NCBI RefSeq assembly: GCF_030532195.1
Contig: NZ_JAUNLP010000005.1
Coordinates: 124,001-188,000 of the forward strand
Length of the DNA: 64,000 nucleotides
Reading direction: 5' to 3'
From: Corynebacterium sp.
GTDB taxonomy: Bacteria; Actinomycetota; Actinomycetes; Mycobacteriales; Mycobacteriaceae
Below are positions 61,101 through 64,000 of this stretch, one piece after another. The notes under the pieces were generated by a model. It was given only the letters and a program-made list of their open reading frames with translations, ran no database searches and was not told the DNA's origin. The translations under genes were made by a program, and so were the position numbers. Positions within the stretch are counted from its first letter, which is position 1. Each line of letters starts with the position of its first letter.

Positions 61101-61768
61101 ACACCAAGGCCTTTATCTCCAAGCTCAGAGACACCGATATCCTCGCGTTCTCCGGTGGCTTCTCCCTCGGTGATGAGCCGGACGGTTCCGCTAAGTTCAT
61201 TGCGGCGTTCTTGCGTTCCGACGACGTCGCCGCAGCCGTCAAGGACTTCGTGGCCCGCGATGGTCTGATGCTGGGCATTTGTAACGGCTTCCAGGCCCTG
61301 GTCAAGTCCGGCTTCCTGCCGTACGGTGACCCGGCCAAGTTGCGTGAAGATTCCCCGACGCTGGCCCACAACCGCCAGCTCCGCCATGTTTCCCGCATTG
61401 CCACTACTCGCGTGGCCACTGTGAATTCCCCGTGGCTGCGTGGCTTCACCCCGGGCCAGACTCACCTCATGCCGGTGTCCCACGGCGAGGGCCGCTTCGT
61501 GGTTTCCGAGGAAGAGGCCCGTCGCCTCTTCGAGGCTGGTCAGGTTGCTTTCCAGTACGTCGATGCAGAGGGCGCCCCGACTATGGAGGCACCTTCCAAC
61601 CCGAACGGTTCCTCCTACGCCATCGAGGGCATCGTCAGCGCTGACGGCAAGATCCTGGGCAAGATGGGGCACCCTGAGCGTTTCCGCGATGGCCTCATGC
61701 GCAACATCCCAGGTATCGGTGAGCAGGATATCTTCGGCAACGCTGTCCGCTGGGTGCGTGGCGAGTAG
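58130..61768 (+). CDS. purL: Phosphoribosylformylglycinamidine synthase, single-chain large form
   Basis: A 1212-residue enzyme that fuses PurS-like, synthetase and glutaminase parts. The N-terminal domain is followed by ELSALDTYWSDHCRHTTF, KNETHNHPTEIEPFGGASTCLGG and GGRTGRDGVGGATGSS (ATP/FGAR sites), and a C-terminal class I glutamine amidotransferase with nucleophile Cys1051 (GICNGFQALV) and His1181/Glu1183 (GHPER). It makes FGAM in purine synthesis. Most corynebacteria use separate PurL, PurQ and PurS; this long form resembles that of Clostridia and Bifidobacteria. ATG at 58130 with AGGAG chosen over an earlier in-frame start in the leader. tRNA-Arg copies lie on both sides. Confidence 0.93.
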   Translation: MDARLAVRRKPEFRNEEATLLPSIGQNGEVAIFYLYDAFDVTEEDLTALRESVVADSRVDELVELPAPAELGHYLAVEPLPGQYEQRADAAEQALRLLRPDTKAQITSATLYVFDAPVNEAVRSFLINPVESGEKNLNVLRRPSMGEIEPLKEYADFNELDDEGLTELLKADGMAMSLADLKTIQDYFRSEGRTPTEVELSALDTYWSDHCRHTTFNTELTSIDNNEPRFAAQLDRALRRYDELRELNGRTHKPRTLMDMGTIMGRELRRTGVMDDQEVSEEINACSVYVDVEGDDRKWLLMFKNETHNHPTEIEPFGGASTCLGGAIRDPLSGRSWVYQAMRLSGAGDINTPREQTLEGKLPQRDISSRATAGYSSYGNQIGLATTGVRELVHPGYVAKRLELGAVVAAAPAENVKRLEPAPGDVVIMLGGRTGRDGVGGATGSSKAHDEESLGRSGAEVQKGNPVNERKIQRLFRREDVAKKIVRCNDFGAGGVSVAVGELADSIDIHLERVPLKYAGLNAREIAISESQERMALVVRPEDADFIIAAAAEENLEAVALADITDTGRLRMFMGDEVVFDLSREFIDTNGADRSQSVEMVAAEGTAQQTPTSVLEALRAASAGSQEGMIEQFDSTVGRSTVLMPYGGASQKTDEQASIQTLPVDGGTTTASIMTWGYSPSLADESPYLMGAYSVVEALAKLTAGGGDARGAWLSVQEYFQRLDQDPQRWGEVTQALLGLLEAQDGFQVAAIGGKDSMSGTYGEDLHVPATLVTFAVAAMDESEAVSAAIPAGEHDLYLFAHAPLESGEPNYAQLNDLFAAVRELHPTAAAASAVTGAGLGATLVNMAVGNGVGVNASLVEAPLGSIVVAVPAGQKVDGAEKIGSTDASGTFTFGEESFSVAEALEALESGYREVFPLNEYEGEQLPEFAAQVSDRETELKSPAKKDVHVLLPVFPGTNSEYDMAEAFVAAGASYEFHVIRNLTPEMLAEDTKAFISKLRDTDILAFSGGFSLGDEPDGSAKFIAAFLRSDDVAAAVKDFVARDGLMLGICNGFQALVKSGFLPYGDPAKLREDSPTLAHNRQLRHVSRIATTRVATVNSPWLRGFTPGQTHLMPVSHGEGRFVVSEEEARRLFEAGQVAFQYVDAEGAPTMEAPSNPNGSSYAIEGIVSADGKILGKMGHPERFRDGLMRNIPGIGEQDIFGNAVRWVRGE

Positions 61769-61780
61769 TTTCCTCGGTCC

Positions 61781-61808
61781 GTGCCGGTTAGACCGGGGTA
61801 ACCGGCAC
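61781..61808 (+). terminator. Hairpin after purL
   Basis: A 9-bp perfect stem GTGCCGGTT (61781-61789) / AACCGGCAC (61800-61808) lies 12 nt after the purL stop, with a 10-nt loop. The following GAAACCTGTTGTT is a weak U tract. Confidence 0.6.
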
Positions 61809-61830
61809 GAAACCTGTTGTTAACATGCGG

Positions 61831-61917
61831 CGAATATGTACTTGAATAAGTCTCCAAAAAGATTGCTTGACCAGGCGATTTTGTAAAACTTCGCAGGATG
61901 AGTAAAGTACATATTCG
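61831..61917. repeat. 13-bp perfect inverted repeat flanking a 61-bp core
   Basis: CGAATATGTACTT (61831-61843) and AAGTACATATTCG (61905-61917) are exact reverse complements 61 bp apart, in the AT-rich spacer between purL and tRNA-Arg copy 2. The core has no open frame. It may be a pair of binding sites, a small mobile-element relic or a long-loop RNA stem. Confidence 0.65.
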
Positions 61918-61965
61918 TTGCAGGGGCCAAGGGAATCACCCAGAGCCACTGAATAACAACAAAAT

Positions 61966-62038
61966 GCGCCCGTAGCTCAACGGATAGAGCATCTGACTAC
62001 GGATCAGAAGGTTAGGGGTTCGAATCCCTTCGGGCGCA
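61966..62038 (+). tRNA. tRNA-Arg(ACG), copy 2
   Basis: Base-for-base identical to the copy at 57796-57868, in the same orientation, on the other side of purL. Confidence 0.95.
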
Positions 62039-62044
62039 CAATGC

Positions 62045-62075
62045 AGACCCGCACCGATAAGGTGCGGGTCTTTTT
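62045..62075 (+). terminator. Terminator after tRNA-Arg copy 2
   Basis: Perfect 11-bp stem AGACCCGCACC / GGTGCGGGTCT (62045-62055 / 62061-62071) with loop GATAA, then TTTTG. Confidence 0.9.
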
Positions 62076-62116
62076 GTATTCGGCCTGTTGGGCCTTGCAC
62101 CTATATGTGTGGTCCC

Positions 62117-62221
62117 CACGTGTGGCTCAAAAGTGACTTATGGCGTGAAAGTAACGTTTGGTCGCGTATACAGAGCCATATGTTCACATTTGAGCCATAG
62201 GTCATTTTTGAGCCATAGGTG
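62117..62221. repeat. 105-bp palindromic repeat, copy B (inverted relative to copy A)
   Basis: Same length and same CGTATAC centre (near 62165-62171) as 48372-48476. The right arm is the reverse complement of the left arm of copy A: both give CACCTATGGCTCAAAAATG then ACCTATGGC. The spacer 62076-62426 otherwise contains a C/A-rich stretch (62255-62370) with tandem CCACACCACCACCCGC-like repeats and no gene. Confidence 0.8.
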
Positions 62222-62426
62222 CGCGCTGAGGTTTCGGCCAAGTTCGCATTTCCGCCACACCACCACCCGCACTGCCACACCACCACCCGCCACCCACGAG
62301 CCCGCCCACCCGCAACCACACCAGCAAACCAACCCCAAACTCCAAACCCCCAGCGCCTCAGCATTCCCAGACATTCCAAACATCCCAAACTCGCAAAATC
62401 TGCCAAACGTTCTACACTGTGGAACC

Positions 62427-63416
62427 ATGATTCGTACTGAGTCCATTCTTGACCTAGCAACCGTAGCCTCGGGGCAGACCCACGCGGATGCCCTGCAGGG
62501 CTCCATCGACCTGGCGAAGACTGCGGAAAAGGTAGGCTACCAGCGCATTTGGTACGCCGAGCACCACAATATGAACTCCATCGCATCGTCGTCGCCGGCC
62601 GTTCTCATCGCAGCCATCGCTGCAAAGACCGAGCACATTACCCTCGGCTCCGGCGGTGTCATGCTGCCGAACCACGCTCCGCTGACGGTCGCGGAGCAGT
62701 TTGGTACGCTCGCAAACCTTTACCCAGGCCGCATTGAGCTGGGGCTTGGTCGTGCGCCAGGCACGGACCAGGTCACTATGCGCGCACTGCGCCGTGACCC
62801 GCGTCCTTCGGAGACCTTCCCGCAGGATGTTCAGGAGCTCCAGGGCTACCTGTCCGATGAGTCCCTGGTCAAGGGCATTAACGCTATCCCGGGCCGTGGC
62901 ACACACGTGCCGCTGTACATCTTGGGCTCCTCGCTCTTTGGTGCTCAGCTCGCAGCTGCGCTCGGCCTGCCATACGCTTTTGCTTCGCACTTTGCGCCGG
63001 ATGCGCTGCTAGATGCCATCTCCGTCTACCGCGAGAAGTTCCAGCCGTCGGAGCAGTTGGATAAGCCATACGCTTTTGCGGCCATGAATGTCATTGCGTC
63101 GGAAAGCGAAGAGGACGCGCAGCGTCAGTACTTCGCCACCCGCCGTAACATGGTCAAGCGTTTCCTGTCCCGCGGTGGTCACACGCTGACTGATGATGAA
63201 GCCGAGGTCCTGATGGATACTCCGCAGGGTCGTCAGGTGCAGAATATGTTCCGCCACACGGCAGTCGGCACGGTCGATCAGGTGCGCGAGCAGATTGCGC
63301 AGTTCGGCGAGTACTCCACCGCAGACGAGCTGATCGTGGCGCACCACTCGCTGGAGGTCGACGACCGTCTGCGCTCTGTCGAGCTCACCGCTGAGGCCGC
63401 AGGACTGAACTCCTAA
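62427..63416 (+). CDS. Flavin-dependent monooxygenase (luciferase-like, MsnO8-type)
   Basis: A 329-residue bacterial-luciferase-fold protein: [66 protein letters not shown] (flavin pocket), [27 protein letters not shown] and [28 protein letters not shown]. These proteins use FMNH2 or F420; the HH...SSSP pattern is the FMN-dependent subgroup. Substrate unknown. ATG 62427 is used since the region before it is non-coding repeat. Its TAA overlaps the TAG of the convergent CoA-transferase gene by 3 bp. Confidence 0.85.
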   Translation: MIRTESILDLATVASGQTHADALQGSIDLAKTAEKVGYQRIWYAEHHNMNSIASSSPAVLIAAIAAKTEHITLGSGGVMLPNHAPLTVAEQFGTLANLYPGRIELGLGRAPGTDQVTMRALRRDPRPSETFPQDVQELQGYLSDESLVKGINAIPGRGTHVPLYILGSSLFGAQLAAALGLPYAFASHFAPDALLDAISVYREKFQPSEQLDKPYAFAAMNVIASESEEDAQRQYFATRRNMVKRFLSRGGHTLTDDEAEVLMDTPQGRQVQNMFRHTAVGTVDQVREQIAQFGEYSTADELIVAHHSLEVDDRLRSVELTAEAAGLNS

Positions 63417-64000
63417 ACCACCGCAGCCAGTGGTAGGGCCTGGGCGCTGGCCAACTCGATGATTTCGGCCGTGGTGCGGGCGCCTAAGAAACCTCCCAGT
63501 TCCTCGCGGCTCGTCGCTCCTGTCGCCTCTGTCAGGGCCGCGGCAAAGTGCGGCTCCAGCGCCGCCACAGCCACATAGCCGTCCGAGCTGGGGTAGAGGC
63601 CGTAAGTCCACAGTCCGCCGCCCAGCAGTCCACCTGGCGCCGTCAGGCCGTACTTCAACGGCGCGGCGCCGGTCTCGCCTGCCTGTTTCAGGCCGATACG
63701 GCAATGTACGCCGTGCGTTTCGCCACGCTTGTCGACGCCCACACCAGCCCGCTTCACCAGCGCCGCCAGGGTAGTGGTGACTGCAAAGTGTGCGCCCAGG
63801 ATGTCGCCAAGCAAGACCGGAGGCATCGCTGGCGGTGTCAGCGTGCCGACCCCTGCCTGGTAGGTCAGGTCATGGCCGGGAGTCTCGGGCGATTCGGTGT
63901 CGCCGACGATGTCGATGTGGATTGGGCCGTTCGGCAGCTTGTGTAGCCCGGTAAGCCCCATGCGCTCCAGCGCGGAGGGTCGAACTGAAGTAATAACGAC
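63413..64000 (-). CDS. CoA transferase (CaiB/BaiF family), C-terminal part
   Basis: The 3' end of a gene whose start is outside the window; 195 codons are visible. Family signatures: [68 protein letters not shown] and [28 protein letters not shown]. It belongs to the class III CoA transferases/alpha-methylacyl-CoA racemases acting on acyl-CoA. The chain stops soon after ALPLAAVV, earlier than the usual C-terminal region of this family, so the last part may be lost or the subgroup is short. Confidence 0.82.
   Translation of the reverse strand, partial: VVITSVRPSALERMGLTGLHKLPNGPIHIDIVGDTESPETPGHDLTYQAGVGTLTPPAMPPVLLGDILGAHFAVTTTLAALVKRAGVGVDKRGETHGVHCRIGLKQAGETGAAPLKYGLTAPGGLLGGGLWTYGLYPSSDGYVAVAALEPHFAAALTEATGATSREELGGFLGARTTAEIIELASAQALPLAAVV

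Noticed and set aside
57796..62055. A full integrative element between the two tRNA-Arg copies
   Set aside because: No integrase, relaxase or phage gene lies between them; only purL, so the direct repeats are reported as an observation, not as a mobile element.
62255..62370. C/A-rich short repeats resembling a CRISPR or coding repeat
   Set aside because: No regular repeat-spacer pattern; simple low-complexity CCACACCACC sequence ahead of the monooxygenase gene.

Overview
The window is about 58% GC chromosomal DNA from a mycolata-type actinobacterium, most likely a Corynebacterium. The main reason is the arabinogalactan gene set: GlfT1, GlfT2, Wzm/Wzt, GtrA, DprE1, DprE2, AftA and a single Emb arabinosyltransferase, in an order that resembles the mycobacterial Rv3777-Rv3808 region but compacted as in corynebacteria. 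A HmuTUV heme importer fits the same genus. The long, single-chain PurL is unusual for the genus. Species is not determined.

Layout. 1-9.6 kb: a partial LytR-CpsA-Psr gene facing out of the window, an AT-rich spacer, then a tight plus-strand surface-glycan operon (4,6-dehydratase, flippase, GT4 glycosyltransferase, aminotransferase, Wzy-like polymerase, phosphoglycosyl transferase) closed by a convergent PglD-like acetyltransferase. Together these make a bacillosamine-type (PglF-E-D-C) pathway, but the dehydratase carries an in-frame amber codon. 9.7-15 kb: accessory metabolic genes (metallo-beta-lactamase fold, S4, VOC, NYN ribonuclease, isocitrate/isopropylmalate dehydrogenase family). 14.8-18.4 kb: heme uptake hmuTUV with a divergent neocarzinostatin-like lipoprotein. 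19.6-29.3 kb: nucleoside salvage, with deoA-deoC-pmmB on the minus strand diverging from cdd-nupC, followed by a BrkB membrane protein, a CoA-disulfide reductase/rhodanese fusion and a SorC-type regulator that shares an operator-like sequence with the deoA/cdd promoter region. 29.4-33.7 kb: M13 metallopeptidase, secreted GH25 lysozyme, Nudix-LOG fusion.

33.7-53 kb is the cell-wall core. Emb, AftA, DprE2 and DprE1 (minus strand) make and use decaprenyl-phosphoryl-arabinose; GtrA and GlfT2 (plus strand), GlfT1, Wzt and Wzm (minus strand) build and export lipid-linked galactan. Three small conserved unknowns and a DUF559/Vsr-like protein are interspersed. 52-64 kb: an aminotransferase-fold protein that seems to lack its PLP lysine, a quinone oxidoreductase, tRNA-Ser(UGA), a membrane protein paralogous to one next to hmuV, a compact serine-hydrolase lipoprotein, an aromatic/histidinol-phosphate aminotransferase, tRNA-Ser(GCU), and purL lying between two identical tRNA-Arg(ACG) genes, then a flavin monooxygenase and a partial CoA transferase.

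Two dispersed repeat families not explained by the genes were found by eye: a roughly 200-bp double-hairpin element (11182-11381, 19342-19539) and a 105-bp near-perfect palindrome (48372-48476 and, inverted, 62117-62221). No CRISPR array, insertion sequence, phage gene or rRNA was seen.
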